Below are positions 54,023-63,921 of a stretch of DNA of 64,000 nucleotides, piece by piece (the first letter of the stretch is position 1; every line of letters starts with the position of its first letter). The notes under the pieces were generated by a model. That model saw only the letters and a program-made list of their open reading frames with translations. It made no database searches and was not told where the DNA came from. Made by a program: the position numbers and the translations under genes. This DNA comes from Candidatus Neomarinimicrobiota bacterium (lineage in GTDB: Bacteria; Fidelibacterota; UBA8477; JABMPR01), in assembly GCA_016784545.1 (NCBI GenBank), contig JADHUM010000005.1:1-64000 (forward strand). The letters run 5' to 3'.

Positions 54023-54733
54023 TCAGGGGTCTTCTATGCGCATTTGAATGTTGCCATACTTCGTATTAATTTCAATCTCTAAGGGAGTGTGTGGGTAGGA
54101 TTTGGAATAAAGCATGGAGAGCTGAATCTGATTTGCTCTGGACTTACGCGTACTGTTAAGTGGAGTCAGACGCCAACCTGGTTTTTCAAAAGGTTTGAAT
54201 AGTGAGGGTTTACCAACTTTCTCAACCAGAAGTTTCAACACACCAGATCCTCGACCATCCCACATATGATACTGAAGTGTATCGCCGTGCTGAAACTTGG
54301 TAAGGGATAAACTGTATAATAGACTGGGAATATCCCTCAATCCCTGGGTGTCTACTTTCTTATCCTTGCCATTTACTGTGGCCAGGTTGCTATCGCTAAA
54401 ACTCACTTCATAGTTACGATGATAAGACCCTTCATGAATGGCTCTGTGATGAGTGATCAGACGTCCCACATCAATCATATACTCTGTGATCACAGTATCA
54501 GCGAGGGTCCACAGTGTTGAAAGCCAGGGGGAAGACTCGATAATAAAGATGCTCTTTAAAACATTTTCTTCCACTGTATGAATCAGGGTCGCCCCGCCTG
54601 CATGAACTGGTCCATATTTAACTTTATAGGAATAGGTCTCTGCAGATCTTCCACTTGCAAAAAGAAGAAAAATACTGAGTAATATCTTATTCATCAGGTT
54701 CATAGATTCAGAAACTAGACGGGATGTTTGCAT
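54023..54733 (-). CDS. DUF3108-like exported protein
   Basis: A 236-residue protein with a signal peptide (ILLSIFLLFASGRS); ATG at 54700 (MNLMNKILL) is the likelier start, since the first 11 residues are polar. The pattern KYGPVHAGGATLIH, YRNYEVSF, ROD-like DIPSLLYSL and HMWDGRGSGVLKLLVEKVGK matches the DUF3108 family of periplasmic beta-rich proteins of unknown role. It follows the NfeD gene by 80 bases with opposite neighbours at its start. Confidence 0.8.
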   Translation of the reverse strand: MQTSRLVSESMNLMNKILLSIFLLFASGRSAETYSYKVKYGPVHAGGATLIHTVEENVLKSIFIIESSPWLSTLWTLADTVITEYMIDVGRLITHHRAIHEGSYHRNYEVSFSDSNLATVNGKDKKVDTQGLRDIPSLLYSLSLTKFQHGDTLQYHMWDGRGSGVLKLLVEKVGKPSLFKPFEKPGWRLTPLNSTRKSRANQIQLSMLYSKSYPHTPLEIEINTKYGNIQMRIEDP

Positions 54734-54783
54734 TCCTCAAGCTTTTTGTCTATCCATTCATAACGATACAATTAAATTCATCC

Positions 54784-55209
54784 ATGCAAATAAGACTTCC
54801 AAAACGCTTTATTGCCTTCTCCTTTGTGGGTGTTTCCGGTATTTTCGTCAACAGTGCGATTCTGTACTACGCAAAGGAATACCTGTATGTTCCCATTCCA
54901 ATAGCATCCCTCATAGCCATTCAGATAGCCATATTTAACAATTTTTTCTGGAATCATCGATTCACCTGGACAGACAGGGGAATGAAGGGGTATCAGGCTA
55001 TCAGAACTGGCTTGATTAGATTTACGCTGGTTAGCTGGATTGCCGGAGGGCTAAACTGGATCATTCTGCTCCTGCTTCATCACTATGTAGGAATCCACTA
55101 TCTCCTGGCAAACTTGATCGCCATCTTTATTGCATCCATCTTGAATTATTTTTTGAATGATTTATGGACATTTCGTCACCCTGGGAATAACGAGAAATCT
55201 GATAACTGA
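54784..55209 (+). CDS. GtrA family membrane protein
   Basis: A 141-residue protein with four membrane helices. KRFIAFSFVGVSGIFVNSAI, IFNNFFWNHRFTWTD and the end FLNDLWTFRHPG are the GtrA signatures. GtrA-like proteins help move polyprenyl-linked sugars or otherwise work with GT2 enzymes. I use the ATG at 54784; 54724 would overlap the divergent DUF3108 gene. It is not next to a glycosyltransferase here; it faces the MsbA-like gene. Confidence 0.85.
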   Translation: MQIRLPKRFIAFSFVGVSGIFVNSAILYYAKEYLYVPIPIASLIAIQIAIFNNFFWNHRFTWTDRGMKGYQAIRTGLIRFTLVSWIAGGLNWIILLLLHHYVGIHYLLANLIAIFIASILNYFLNDLWTFRHPGNNEKSDN

Positions 55210-55212
55210 GTT

Positions 55213-57042
55213 TTAGACTGTATCGCCTTCGGCAAACTGGAGGCGATATAATTTTTCATATAAGCCACCTGCTGTGCTCAAACTGGCATGGTTCCCCTGC
55301 TCAACAATCTCACCTGAATCCATGACCAATATTTTGTCAGCACTTAAAATGGTGGATAGGCGGTGGGCGATGACAATCACTGTCCGACCCTTCATCAAGG
55401 TTTCAATGGCAGACTGCACCGCTTTTTCAGATTCGGTATCCAAGGCAGATGTTGCTTCATCAAGGATTAGAATTGAGGGATCCTTGAGCAGTGCTCTGGC
55501 AATGGCAATGCGTTGTTTTTGACCACCTGATAACCGCGCCCCATGTTCACCCAACATGGTTTGGTAGCCCGCTTCCAGCTCGAGAATAAAATCATGGGCA
55601 TTGGCTTTTTTGGCAGCTTCTTCAACGTCAAACTGAGTGCTCTCCATGCCGTAGGCTATATTGTTGTATACGGTATCATTGAAAAGGATGGTCTCCTGGG
55701 AGACGATACCAATCTGTCGACGAATACTTGCCCGGGTTAAGCTGCGGATATCATTCCCATCAATACTGATACTGCCAGCATTGATATCGTGAAAACGAGG
55801 TATTAGATCCACCACAGTAGTTTTGCCAGCACCTGATGGACCCACCAGTGCTATCACCTGCCCTTTCTCAATAACTGTATCGAGATTTTTGATGGCCTGC
55901 ATTCCTGAATTATCATAGGCAAATGAAACAGATTCAAAACGAATCTCTTTTTCAAAAGGTCCCAGCTCCTGGCTGCCACTTTCATCACGAATAGCTGGCT
56001 CTATATCTAAAACTTTGAATACACGCCCTCCAGCTGCAACACCGGACTGAATACTGATATTGACTTTTGCCAGATTCCTAATGGGTTGATAGATGGCGAA
56101 AAGAATGACAATAAATCTTAAAAAGTCCGAGCTCGTGATGGTTCCATATTCAAGTACCTGAACGCCACCAATCCAAAGCAATACCACAGCCATGCTCACC
56201 CCTAACATCTCTGTCACCGGCAGGGATAGACTCTGGAGACTGATTTGCCTGAACATGAGTCGAAAAAGTTTCTGGGCTTCAGTGCCAAATCGTTTGCTCT
56301 CGTTACCTTCGTTGACAAAAGCCTTGATGATTCTAATACCTGAGATCATCTCCGTAAATCGAGATGTAATCTCTCCCAACTGGGTCTGGACACGAACCAC
56401 CTTACGTCGAATGCTTTTGCTGATAACTGCAATAAATAATATGGTAATGGGAATAATCAGGATGGATATGAGAGTCAATTGCCAATTTATAATAAACAAA
56501 ATGGTCAGATAGGCGACAATGTACATGGGTTCAATTACCAGGGGATGAAAGGTAGTGGCCAGGGCCTGGTTAACTTTTAATACATCATTCATGGCAAGAG
56601 AAATGAGATCTCCACTACGACGGGCTTGGAAGAAACTCAGTGGCTGAGATAAAAAATGCTGATAGAGTCGCAGCCGCAAGTCCTGAACTACTTTGGCCTG
56701 GACATAACCGGTAAAAAGCTTGTTACCGTAATAGGCTATTGATTTTACGAGATAACTGAACAGGATAACCACTGCAAGGGTAGCCAAAGCATCAACAGGA
56801 GTGCCTGAGAAAAAGTACTCACTTGTTAATTGTTTCAATTTTTCATTTAGATCAATATTACCAGCCATGGATTCTGCCGGAGTGACGATCTGTTCATCGG
56901 GGTTGGCAAAAATAGTGGTGATAAAGGATGCGGATAACCATAGTGTCAAAGAATGGAAAATCACATTAATAATTGAAAAACCCATGCCTACACTAATTTG
57001 CAGCCAATAAGGTTTGATCAGTTTGAGTATTCGTAAATACAT
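55213..57042 (-). CDS. ABC exporter, MsbA-like (fused TMD-NBD)
   Basis: A 609-residue half-transporter with six membrane helices (residues 1-330) and a nucleotide-binding domain (365-600): GPSGAGKTTVVDLI (Walker A), LSGGQKQRIAIARAL (signature), LILDEATSALD (Walker B) and AHRLSTI (switch). An inserted soluble stretch of about 45 residues lies in the first periplasmic loop. It ends just before tsaC in the same strand and near lipid A genes, so a lipid A/lipid flippase role (MsbA) is likely but not proved. Confidence 0.88.
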   Translation of the reverse strand: MYLRILKLIKPYWLQISVGMGFSIINVIFHSLTLWLSASFITTIFANPDEQIVTPAESMAGNIDLNEKLKQLTSEYFFSGTPVDALATLAVVILFSYLVKSIAYYGNKLFTGYVQAKVVQDLRLRLYQHFLSQPLSFFQARRSGDLISLAMNDVLKVNQALATTFHPLVIEPMYIVAYLTILFIINWQLTLISILIIPITILFIAVISKSIRRKVVRVQTQLGEITSRFTEMISGIRIIKAFVNEGNESKRFGTEAQKLFRLMFRQISLQSLSLPVTEMLGVSMAVVLLWIGGVQVLEYGTITSSDFLRFIVILFAIYQPIRNLAKVNISIQSGVAAGGRVFKVLDIEPAIRDESGSQELGPFEKEIRFESVSFAYDNSGMQAIKNLDTVIEKGQVIALVGPSGAGKTTVVDLIPRFHDINAGSISIDGNDIRSLTRASIRRQIGIVSQETILFNDTVYNNIAYGMESTQFDVEEAAKKANAHDFILELEAGYQTMLGEHGARLSGGQKQRIAIARALLKDPSILILDEATSALDTESEKAVQSAIETLMKGRTVIVIAHRLSTILSADKILVMDSGEIVEQGNHASLSTAGGLYEKLYRLQFAEGDTV

Positions 57043-57049
57043 AAGGCTG

Positions 57050-57682
57050 CTAGTTTAGGAAATCTTGAAGGGCTTGGCGAGAGATTTCACCTTCCCTGAG
57101 AATTTTGAAGGGTGAGGTAGTAAGATCAATCACTGTACTCCCCTTGGAAGGCTTCATGGGACCAACATCTATCATGAGCTCTACCAGATCATTATAATAC
57201 GCTTCAACTTCTGATCGTGATGAGGCTGGTGCCATTCCAGTAGGGTTAACACTGGTTGTTGTGATGGGTTTCCCAAACAATTCAGGTATTTCGTGGGAAA
57301 TTGCATCTCCCGGAACCCGAAACCCAATAGTGCCATTTTGTGATATCAATTGCGGAGCGAATCCGTATTCACTCCTACATATGACAGTTAGAGGGCCTGG
57401 CATAAAAGATTTAATCAGCTCAGCAGCATTCTCACTTAGATCACTTGTCAAATCAAATAGCTGAGAAATTGAGGCCAGGAGTACAGAAACGGGTGAATTC
57501 ACACGAGATTTAAGCACATAGAGTAAATCTACTGCCTCAGATGAGGTGGCATCCGCTCCTAAACCATACAGGGTATCAGTTGGGTACACAATAACCCTAC
57601 CAGCCTGCAGAGCGCTTCTTATTTCAGCCGATTGTTCGGTTGAGAAGGGCCTGGTTTCTCCTGAAGGACTTATGATTTTCAT
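57050..57682 (-). CDS. tsaC: L-threonylcarbamoyladenylate synthase (TsaC/YwlC)
   Basis: A 210-residue YrdC/Sua5-fold enzyme that makes threonylcarbamoyl-AMP for the t6A37 modification of ANN-decoding tRNAs. VIVYPTDTLYGLGADATSSE, PVSVLLASIS, MPGPLTVICR, TIGFRVPGD and TTSVNPTGMAPA are the family blocks. It is the short form, without the extra Sua5 domain. The start overlaps the acyltransferase stop by four bases. Confidence 0.95.
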   Translation of the reverse strand: MKIISPSGETRPFSTEQSAEIRSALQAGRVIVYPTDTLYGLGADATSSEAVDLLYVLKSRVNSPVSVLLASISQLFDLTSDLSENAAELIKSFMPGPLTVICRSEYGFAPQLISQNGTIGFRVPGDAISHEIPELFGKPITTTSVNPTGMAPASSRSEVEAYYNDLVELMIDVGPMKPSKGSTVIDLTTSPFKILREGEISRQALQDFLN

Positions 57683-58623
57683 GACACCGATTTCGCTTCT
57701 TTATCCTGTCGATCCAAATCTCTCCAACGACGGTGAAACCAGAAATATTGTTCGGGATACTTACGTATTTCCGCTTCCAGCTTTGAAGTGAGAGTTTGAG
57801 TAATGTCGCGCACCCACTCCTCTGTCATCACATCAGGAAGATCATATTTGATCTCCTCGATCCTTATTTTGTAGCGACCACGGTGCTGCGTGCAGAACAG
57901 GACAACTAATTTGGGTTTCGCACGATAAGTCAGTACAGCTGCTCCTCGAGGTGTGGATGAAGGAATGCCAAAGAAATCAATCTGGACTCCCTTCTTGCCT
58001 TTATACTGGTCCCCCACTACTGCTAATCCATAGGTCCGCTTCAAGGCTTCCTCAAAGGCAGCCATCCCCGACCAGGAATTAACCAATTCCAATTGATGAT
58101 ATTCACGAATCTTGGTTAAAAACCAATCAACAAGCGGATTTTTTTGAATGCGATAGATGGAAGCAGCTCCGTCACCAAGTCCACCAACGTAACGACCAGC
58201 CATTTCCCAGGAACCAAAGTGCCCGGTAAAATATAGAACAGGCTCCCCTCTCTCTATAGAACCCAGGACATAGTCATCCAGTCCAGGGGCATCTACGATG
58301 GAGCGTGCCTTTCGCTGGCTGATCATCCAGAGCTTCAGGGTGGAAATAAATCCTTCCCCCCAATGCATATAGCACCCCTTGATGAGCGTTTCGACTTCAG
58401 ACTCCGACCGTTCAGGGAAGGCTCTTCGAATATTGCGGGCTACGGTAGATTTACGTTTGGTGAGCAGCTTATAGGCTATCCAACCGAAACCGCGACCGAG
58501 ACGCCAGGTAAGCGTCCAGGGTAGAACGAAAAGGACCAGGTTGAAGACCATCATTAACAGGAATTCAACAGTATATCTTAAGTATACCAACGGACGAAAT
58601 GAATTAGGCTTGGGGGCAGTCAT
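57679..58623 (-). CDS. Lipid A biosynthesis acyltransferase (LpxL/HtrB family)
   Basis: A 314-residue membrane-anchored acyltransferase. The N-terminal helix (about 18-35) precedes VARNIRRAFPERSESEVETL, the HX4E motif GHFGSWE, and IDFFGIPSSTPRGAAVLTYRA with the R-block KIRIEE. It attaches a secondary acyl chain to Kdo-lipid A precursors. It overlaps tsaC by four bases and follows rseP, lying in the lipid A cluster. Whether LpxL, LpxM or LpxP-type cannot be told. Confidence 0.92.
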   Translation of the reverse strand: MTAPKPNSFRPLVYLRYTVEFLLMMVFNLVLFVLPWTLTWRLGRGFGWIAYKLLTKRKSTVARNIRRAFPERSESEVETLIKGCYMHWGEGFISTLKLWMISQRKARSIVDAPGLDDYVLGSIERGEPVLYFTGHFGSWEMAGRYVGGLGDGAASIYRIQKNPLVDWFLTKIREYHQLELVNSWSGMAAFEEALKRTYGLAVVGDQYKGKKGVQIDFFGIPSSTPRGAAVLTYRAKPKLVVLFCTQHRGRYKIRIEEIKYDLPDVMTEEWVRDITQTLTSKLEAEIRKYPEQYFWFHRRWRDLDRQDKEAKSVS

Positions 58624-58638
58624 CTTGAGCCGGTGTGT

Positions 58639-59838
58639 TTAAAGCCTGGAAATATCCTGTATGGTAATAAAAAGCACCAGGCCCAACAAGAATAGCATTC
58701 CGACTTGCTGAATGATGAGCTTAACATTCAATGGTAAGGGTCGTCGAATAATACCTTCAATGCTGATGATAAGGAAATGGCCACCATCCAGACCAGGGAT
58801 AGGTAAAATATTAATAAAGGCCAGATTCACACTGATTATCGCCATAAAGTAAAATACATCAAGCCAGCCACGACGAGCCATATCTCCGGCCATCTTGGCA
58901 ATCATGATGGGTCCACCCACTTGATCCATTGAGGTAGCCCCTGTAATCATGGACCAGAATCCGCGTGCCATGAGGGTTCCGAACATGTAGGTGCTCCGGG
59001 CACCGTATCCCACGGATTCAACAAAACCCAGATCAGTATGCTCGGTCACACGGCCAATACCAATCATACCAATATCTACGGTTCCTTCGGCAGTAGGAAT
59101 GGTCTCCTTGACAACTCTGATTGAATCACTATAGCGAATTCCGTTTCTCAACCATTCCACAGATATGGTTCTACCCGGTTGGGCATGCACAATACCAGTC
59201 AGTTCTTCCCATTCAGTCACGGATTGACCATTGATCATGACAATTTGGTCGTTCTCCATGATACCAGCTTCTTCTGCGGGGAAGATTTCTCTTTCTTCAG
59301 TACTCACCAGCGACCCTACAAAGGTCCCTTCTACTGGTTCGTCCATACCTGACGAATAAATGATGGCACTAAATAAGAAAAAAGCCAGAAGGGTATTCAT
59401 TATGACACCCCCAGAAATGGTCAATAACTGCTGCCAGCGCTTCTTGCTGGTAAACTCCCATGGTTTTCCAGTAATTTCACCGTCCATGGATTCATCAATC
59501 ATGCCTGACATTTTGACATAACCACCAAAGGGAGTCCAACTCAGGGCATATTCTGTATCACCTGCAACAGGATTCTTTCTGGGAATTCGAAATTCAATGG
59601 TTGTTGCATTGGCAATACGGTGGAGAAACCAGGGAATAAAGAGTTTGATCCAGAAACCATCTACTTTGTTCTGGATGCTAAGGAACCGGGGAGGCATACC
59701 AATGGAAAAACGTTCCACTCGGATACCGACCATTCGAGCCACCATGAAGTGACCGAGTTCATGTATTAAAATGAGAATGCCCAGCGTAAAAATGGCTGCG
59801 GCGATGGTTATTATTGTATCAACTGAAAAGAAACCCAT
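58639..59838 (-). CDS. rseP: Site-2 metalloprotease RseP
   Basis: A 399-residue inner-membrane zinc protease. ILILIHELGHFMVAR holds the HExxH site (His26, Glu27, His30), a PDZ-like domain spans about 185-260 (EAGIMENDQIVMINGQSV), and INILPIPGLDGGHF is the third metal ligand block near the end. It cuts membrane-spanning anti-sigma factors and leftover signal peptides. It is ten bases behind dxr, a classical gene order. Confidence 0.95.
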   Translation of the reverse strand: MGFFSVDTIITIAAAIFTLGILILIHELGHFMVARMVGIRVERFSIGMPPRFLSIQNKVDGFWIKLFIPWFLHRIANATTIEFRIPRKNPVAGDTEYALSWTPFGGYVKMSGMIDESMDGEITGKPWEFTSKKRWQQLLTISGGVIMNTLLAFFLFSAIIYSSGMDEPVEGTFVGSLVSTEEREIFPAEEAGIMENDQIVMINGQSVTEWEELTGIVHAQPGRTISVEWLRNGIRYSDSIRVVKETIPTAEGTVDIGMIGIGRVTEHTDLGFVESVGYGARSTYMFGTLMARGFWSMITGATSMDQVGGPIMIAKMAGDMARRGWLDVFYFMAIISVNLAFINILPIPGLDGGHFLIISIEGIIRRPLPLNVKLIIQQVGMLFLLGLVLFITIQDISRL

Positions 59839-59847
59839 TTAGCTTCT

Positions 59848-60996
59848 TCAACTCCTTTTTATAAATGCCTGCGTCCACTGTTCAATGGCTAAGATATCAT
59901 TCAGATCTGGGTGTTCAACGAATTCGTGGGCATCAATGGCTTTTGTTATTAGTTCTGGTATTGTGGTAAAAGAGATCTCTCCAGCCAGAAATCTATAAAC
60001 GGCTTCCTCGTTTGCTACATTCAATACGACGGGGACACTGCCCCCCTGCTCCAGGGCATCAAAGGCCAGCTGAATGCACTTGAATTTCTTTAGATCAGGT
60101 TCCTCGAAAGTGAGGGTGCCCACTTTTGCGAGATCAAGTTGTTCCCAATCCTGTTTGAGGTGACGAGGGTAACTCAGGGCGTACTGAATTGGAATCTTCA
60201 TATCAGGTATTCCCAGTTGTGCTTTGACTGAACCATCCAGGAATTCAACCATGGAATGGATAATGCTCTGGGGATGGACAACAATGTCAATTTTTTCGGC
60301 TGGTAAGTGAAAAAGCCAACGGGCTTCAATCACTTCCAAACCCTTGTTCATCATGGTGGCAGAATCGATGGTAATTTTACGACCCATGGCCCAGTTGGGG
60401 TGTTTCAGAGCCTGAGTTACGGTAATAGTGGCAAATGACTCAACAGGTAGCGTGCGAAACGGACCGCCAGATCCGGTGATAACCAGACGCTTTATATCTT
60501 CTGGTGCTTCTCCGACCAAACACTGCCAGATTGCTGAATGTTCACTATCAACAGGAAATAGGTTGACATCATGCTTTTGGAGCAGCCCATTGATAAAATC
60601 ACCAGCCATCACAAGACTCTCCTTATTGGAGAGTGCAATATCAACACCTGCCTGGATACTCTTGATGGTTGGCTCCATACCGGCGCTCCCAACCAGGGCG
60701 TTTACCATGGTATCCACATCATCTCGGCCGGAGAGTTCGAGTAGACCTCCCCTGCCTTGTAAGACTTCTACTCCTGGTAAAGCCTTTTTAACTTTTTCAT
60801 ATTGGTCAGACGCTCCAATACAGACAGCGTTGGGAGAGAATTCCAAAGCTTGTTTAATCAAGAGGTCTGATTGTGAATGGGCTGATAGGTACTTAACACG
60901 ATAAAGATCGGGGTAACTGCGAACCACATTGAGAACATTGACACCGATGCTACCGGTTGCCCCCATTACAGATAAGATTTTCATGCTGGCACCCAT
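59848..60996 (-). CDS. dxr: 1-deoxy-D-xylulose 5-phosphate reductoisomerase
   Basis: A 382-residue enzyme of the MEP pathway that makes 2-C-methyl-D-erythritol 4-phosphate with NADPH, so isoprenoids come from DXP. VMGATGSIGVNVL is the dinucleotide-binding start, ALSNKESLVMAGD, LPVDSEHSAIWQCL, ITGSGGPFRTLP and TIDSATMMNKGLEVIEARWLF hold the metal and substrate residues. The ATG at 60996 touches the stop codon of the upstream gene; ATG 60984 (MKILSVMG) fits the family start better. Confidence 0.97.
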   Translation of the reverse strand: MGASMKILSVMGATGSIGVNVLNVVRSYPDLYRVKYLSAHSQSDLLIKQALEFSPNAVCIGASDQYEKVKKALPGVEVLQGRGGLLELSGRDDVDTMVNALVGSAGMEPTIKSIQAGVDIALSNKESLVMAGDFINGLLQKHDVNLFPVDSEHSAIWQCLVGEAPEDIKRLVITGSGGPFRTLPVESFATITVTQALKHPNWAMGRKITIDSATMMNKGLEVIEARWLFHLPAEKIDIVVHPQSIIHSMVEFLDGSVKAQLGIPDMKIPIQYALSYPRHLKQDWEQLDLAKVGTLTFEEPDLKKFKCIQLAFDALEQGGSVPVVLNVANEEAVYRFLAGEISFTTIPELITKAIDAHEFVEHPDLNDILAIEQWTQAFIKRS

Positions 60997-61686
60997 CTAC
61001 TGTCGCTTCCCAATCAGCAATTCTCCTCCAAGGACCAGACCTGGTCCAGTCGAATTATAGGGTACCATAACTGATACTCTAAAGGTCTCATTAACCAGCC
61101 AGCCCACATATGGTACAGCCAGATAAATGGTTTCATCATAGTCAGGAACTCCATTGCCATCCTCTACAACCAAATGATGCATATCAATTATTCCAATGAC
61201 ACCTACAATAAGCTTTTTTGATGTATAGGCATACAGTCCGTGGATAGCGATATCTCTTTGAACATATCCGTCATCAAAAATGGAATTCCATGATATTCCT
61301 ATGGCCTGCCGTCGCTGAGGATCTTCTCCCTTAAATTCAACTTGAATCCCTGTCCCCACTGAGAAATTTGGATTTGATCCAGGCCACCGTGCGAACTGCA
61401 CCCACAGGTTGTAGCCTGGATTCGGGTACATACTAAAGCGGGCTGCAGGCATGCGTTGGGCTGATCCTGAGTTTGAATGTATCTGAGATCCGGTTAGCTG
61501 CACCCCGAAAAAGTGGTCATTTTCGGTGATGTTTGGTAGATTTGTGACCAGGGTGGCGCGTTTTAAATCTTGTTTAAACAAATTGGCGTAATCCCAGGCA
61601 GGAAATCCTTCTCCTGCCATCAGCTGGGAATTGAGCATGACGCTGAGGGCGATAACTATTAGATACCTGATGGATGAAAGTGACAT
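60997..61686 (-). CDS. Predicted outer-membrane beta-barrel protein
   Basis: A 229-residue exported protein (signal peptide to about residue 24, LSVMLNSQLMAG). It alternates short amphipathic strands with polar turns (FFGVQLTGSQIHS, RQAIGISWNSI, GDPQ-like loops, LIVGVIGIIDM) and ends with a strand GLVLGGELLIGKRQ, a common outer-membrane protein pattern, though without a terminal aromatic residue. No family recognised. It lies between lpxA and dxr with almost no gap, so it may serve envelope biogenesis. Confidence 0.65.
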   Translation of the reverse strand: MSLSSIRYLIVIALSVMLNSQLMAGEGFPAWDYANLFKQDLKRATLVTNLPNITENDHFFGVQLTGSQIHSNSGSAQRMPAARFSMYPNPGYNLWVQFARWPGSNPNFSVGTGIQVEFKGEDPQRRQAIGISWNSIFDDGYVQRDIAIHGLYAYTSKKLIVGVIGIIDMHHLVVEDGNGVPDYDETIYLAVPYVGWLVNETFRVSVMVPYNSTGPGLVLGGELLIGKRQ

Positions 61687-61728
61687 AAGTCGAGTATTAC
61701 AAAAAATGAAGGATATCCTTCAGGCCAA

Positions 61729-62511
61729 CTAGCCTCGAATAATCCCTCGTGTGCTCTCGTCAATAAAATTGAGGATATCCTGAACTTCAGGTGAGATCTC
61801 GTTATTTTCCTTGATCTCTTTAACTGCGTGAGAAACATTCATATGGCTTCGATAGATTTTTGTGTAAGCGTGCTTAATCTGATTGATGACGTCACTGGGG
61901 AAACCCCGGCGATGAAGGCCAACCGAATTTAATCCATTGTAAGTCAGTGGTGTATTGGATGCCCGAATATAGGGTGGAACATCTTTGGTAATCCTGAATC
62001 CTCCTGCAATAAAAGCATGTTTCCCGATCTTCACAAACTGGTGAATGGGAACAGCCCCTCCGATGATCACAAAGTCACCAACTTCGACATGACCACCCAT
62101 GTTGCAGGAATTAGCAATAATAACATTGCTACCAATTTCACAGTCATGACCAATATGGCAATAGGCCATAATGAGAACATTGTTGCCAATACTGGTTTTC
62201 CAACGATCCGTGGTTCCACGATGAATCGTGCAATACTCACGAACGACGACATTGTCGCCCAAGATGGTCTCGGTTTCTTCGTCGGCATATTTCATATCCT
62301 GTGGTATTTCACCAACAACAGCACCATTAAATAAGCGACAATTTTTACCAAGGGTAGTGCGGGCACCAACCAGCGCATGGGCTTTTATGATGCAACCATC
62401 GCCAATGGTGACGTTTTCTTCTACAATCGCATAGGGTCCAATGGTAACATTTTTGCCGACTTTTACATTATCGGGACTAATCAATGCTGTTGGATGTATG
62501 CGAGATTCCAT
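61729..62511 (-). CDS. lpxA: UDP-N-acetylglucosamine acyltransferase LpxA
   Basis: A 260-residue left-handed beta-helix enzyme that starts lipid A synthesis by acylating UDP-GlcNAc. Hexapeptide repeats fill residues 10-190; the catalytic region is IMAYCHIGHDCEIGSNVI with its His, and the end has GLHRRGFPSDVINQIKHAYT of the C-terminal helical part. It starts three bases behind lpxC-fabZ. Confidence 0.96.
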   Translation of the reverse strand: MESRIHPTALISPDNVKVGKNVTIGPYAIVEENVTIGDGCIIKAHALVGARTTLGKNCRLFNGAVVGEIPQDMKYADEETETILGDNVVVREYCTIHRGTTDRWKTSIGNNVLIMAYCHIGHDCEIGSNVIIANSCNMGGHVEVGDFVIIGGAVPIHQFVKIGKHAFIAGGFRITKDVPPYIRASNTPLTYNGLNSVGLHRRGFPSDVINQIKHAYTKIYRSHMNVSHAVKEIKENNEISPEVQDILNFIDESTRGIIRG

Positions 62512-62514
62512 AAT

Positions 62515-63921
62515 TTACCTGTCTACGATGGAGGCCATTAGATCTGCCTCAACTACCAGCTTGCCGTCTACAAATCCCATACCCCGGAGCTTGGCTGAAC
62601 GGAGTCTAAATTTAACCAACTCTATTTCAAATATGATCTGATCACCGGGTTCAATAAGCTTACGAAACTTGACATTATCTATGGCTGAAAAGAAAACCAG
62701 CTTATTTTCTGGATCCTCACCGGCATTGAGGAGCAAAGCACCCCCTGCCTGAGCCATGGCTTCCAGAGTTAACACTCCAGGCATGACAGGTTTTCCTGGA
62801 AAATGTCCCTGAAAGAAAGGTTCATTCATGGTGACGTTCTTTAAAGCGGTAATTTTTTCACCTGGTGTGAAGTCGATGATGCGGTCAATGAGCAAAAATG
62901 GGTATCTGTGTGGTAGAATCCGCATGATGGCTTCGGTGTCGAATACAATTTGACGCTCTCGGGGTTTCCTTTGAAACCGTTTGGCAAGAATCTGTTTCTC
63001 ATATTCCTTTTTGAGGAGACGTACCAACTCAACATTGCTGGCGTGACCACTTCTGGCTGCCGTGATGTGTCCCTGGATGGGCATTCCCAGGAGGGCGAGA
63101 TCACCGATTAAATCAAGAATTTTGTGACGAACTGGCTCAGTCTTCGAGCGCAATTCTTTGCCATTCAGAATACCGTTGTCACTCTGAATTAACTTTTCAT
63201 CAATATTGAATAGTTTTTGCAAACGGTCCAGTTCTGATTCTTCAATTTTCCTATCTATCATGACCAGAGCCGTGTCAGCAGAACCACCCTTGATTAGCCC
63301 CTGGGCCTTAAGTTCTTCAACTTCATGAAGAAAACAAAAGGTACGTGCTGGGGCAATCTGTTCGACGAAATCCTGTTCCAGTGAATAGAATGACATGTAT
63401 TGAGTTCCCAGAGACTGCAATTTATAGTCAATGAGAAAAGTGACTCGGAATTGATTTGAAGGAAGCGCATGAATATCTACGCCTTTGTCGGGGTCTGAAT
63501 ACGTAATCGTTTTATCCAGTACGAGATATTCTCGGGCTGCATCCTGCTCTTCAAATCCTGCGTCAAGCAGAATGTCTACAAAGGGAATAGCCGAACCATC
63601 CATCACTGGCGGTTCTTTATTATCCAATTCAATGAGGATATTGTCAATCTCCAGGCCACTAATGGCAGCAAGGACGTGTTCAGTGGTGTGGATACGTGAT
63701 CCATTGTGCTCCAGGGTGGTTCCCCTGGATATATCAACGACGTGATCAATATCAGCCGGGATGGGTTTGGCATTTGGAACATCTGTTCTTAAAAAACGAA
63801 TACCAGTATTCTGAGCGGCAGGTTTGAAAGTCATTCGAGTTTGAACGCCCGTATGCAATCCTATACCCGCTATTGATACGGCCTTTTTAATACTTCTCTG
63901 ATTTTCTCTTCTGTCCTGCAT
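62515..63921 (-). CDS. lpxC-fabZ: Bifunctional UDP-3-O-acyl-N-acetylglucosamine deacetylase / 3-hydroxyacyl-ACP dehydratase (LpxC-FabZ fusion)
   Basis: A 468-residue fusion known in Bacteroidetes and related groups. Residues 8-305 are LpxC: GIGLHTG, IHTTEHVLAAISGL (His82), VRHKILDLIGDL (His266, Asp270) and the zinc site in between. Residues 318-468 are FabZ: ILPHRYPFLLIDR, NEPFFQGHFPGKPVMPGVL (catalytic His373) and LEAMAQAGG (Glu387). LpxC deacetylates UDP-3-O-acyl-GlcNAc, the committed step of lipid A, while FabZ dehydrates 3-hydroxyacyl-ACP, so the fusion couples two uses of the same acyl pool. lpxA is three bases downstream; lpxD would be expected beyond the window. Confidence 0.97.
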   Translation of the reverse strand: MQDRRENQRSIKKAVSIAGIGLHTGVQTRMTFKPAAQNTGIRFLRTDVPNAKPIPADIDHVVDISRGTTLEHNGSRIHTTEHVLAAISGLEIDNILIELDNKEPPVMDGSAIPFVDILLDAGFEEQDAAREYLVLDKTITYSDPDKGVDIHALPSNQFRVTFLIDYKLQSLGTQYMSFYSLEQDFVEQIAPARTFCFLHEVEELKAQGLIKGGSADTALVMIDRKIEESELDRLQKLFNIDEKLIQSDNGILNGKELRSKTEPVRHKILDLIGDLALLGMPIQGHITAARSGHASNVELVRLLKKEYEKQILAKRFQRKPRERQIVFDTEAIMRILPHRYPFLLIDRIIDFTPGEKITALKNVTMNEPFFQGHFPGKPVMPGVLTLEAMAQAGGALLLNAGEDPENKLVFFSAIDNVKFRKLIEPGDQIIFEIELVKFRLRSAKLRGMGFVDGKLVVEADLMASIVDR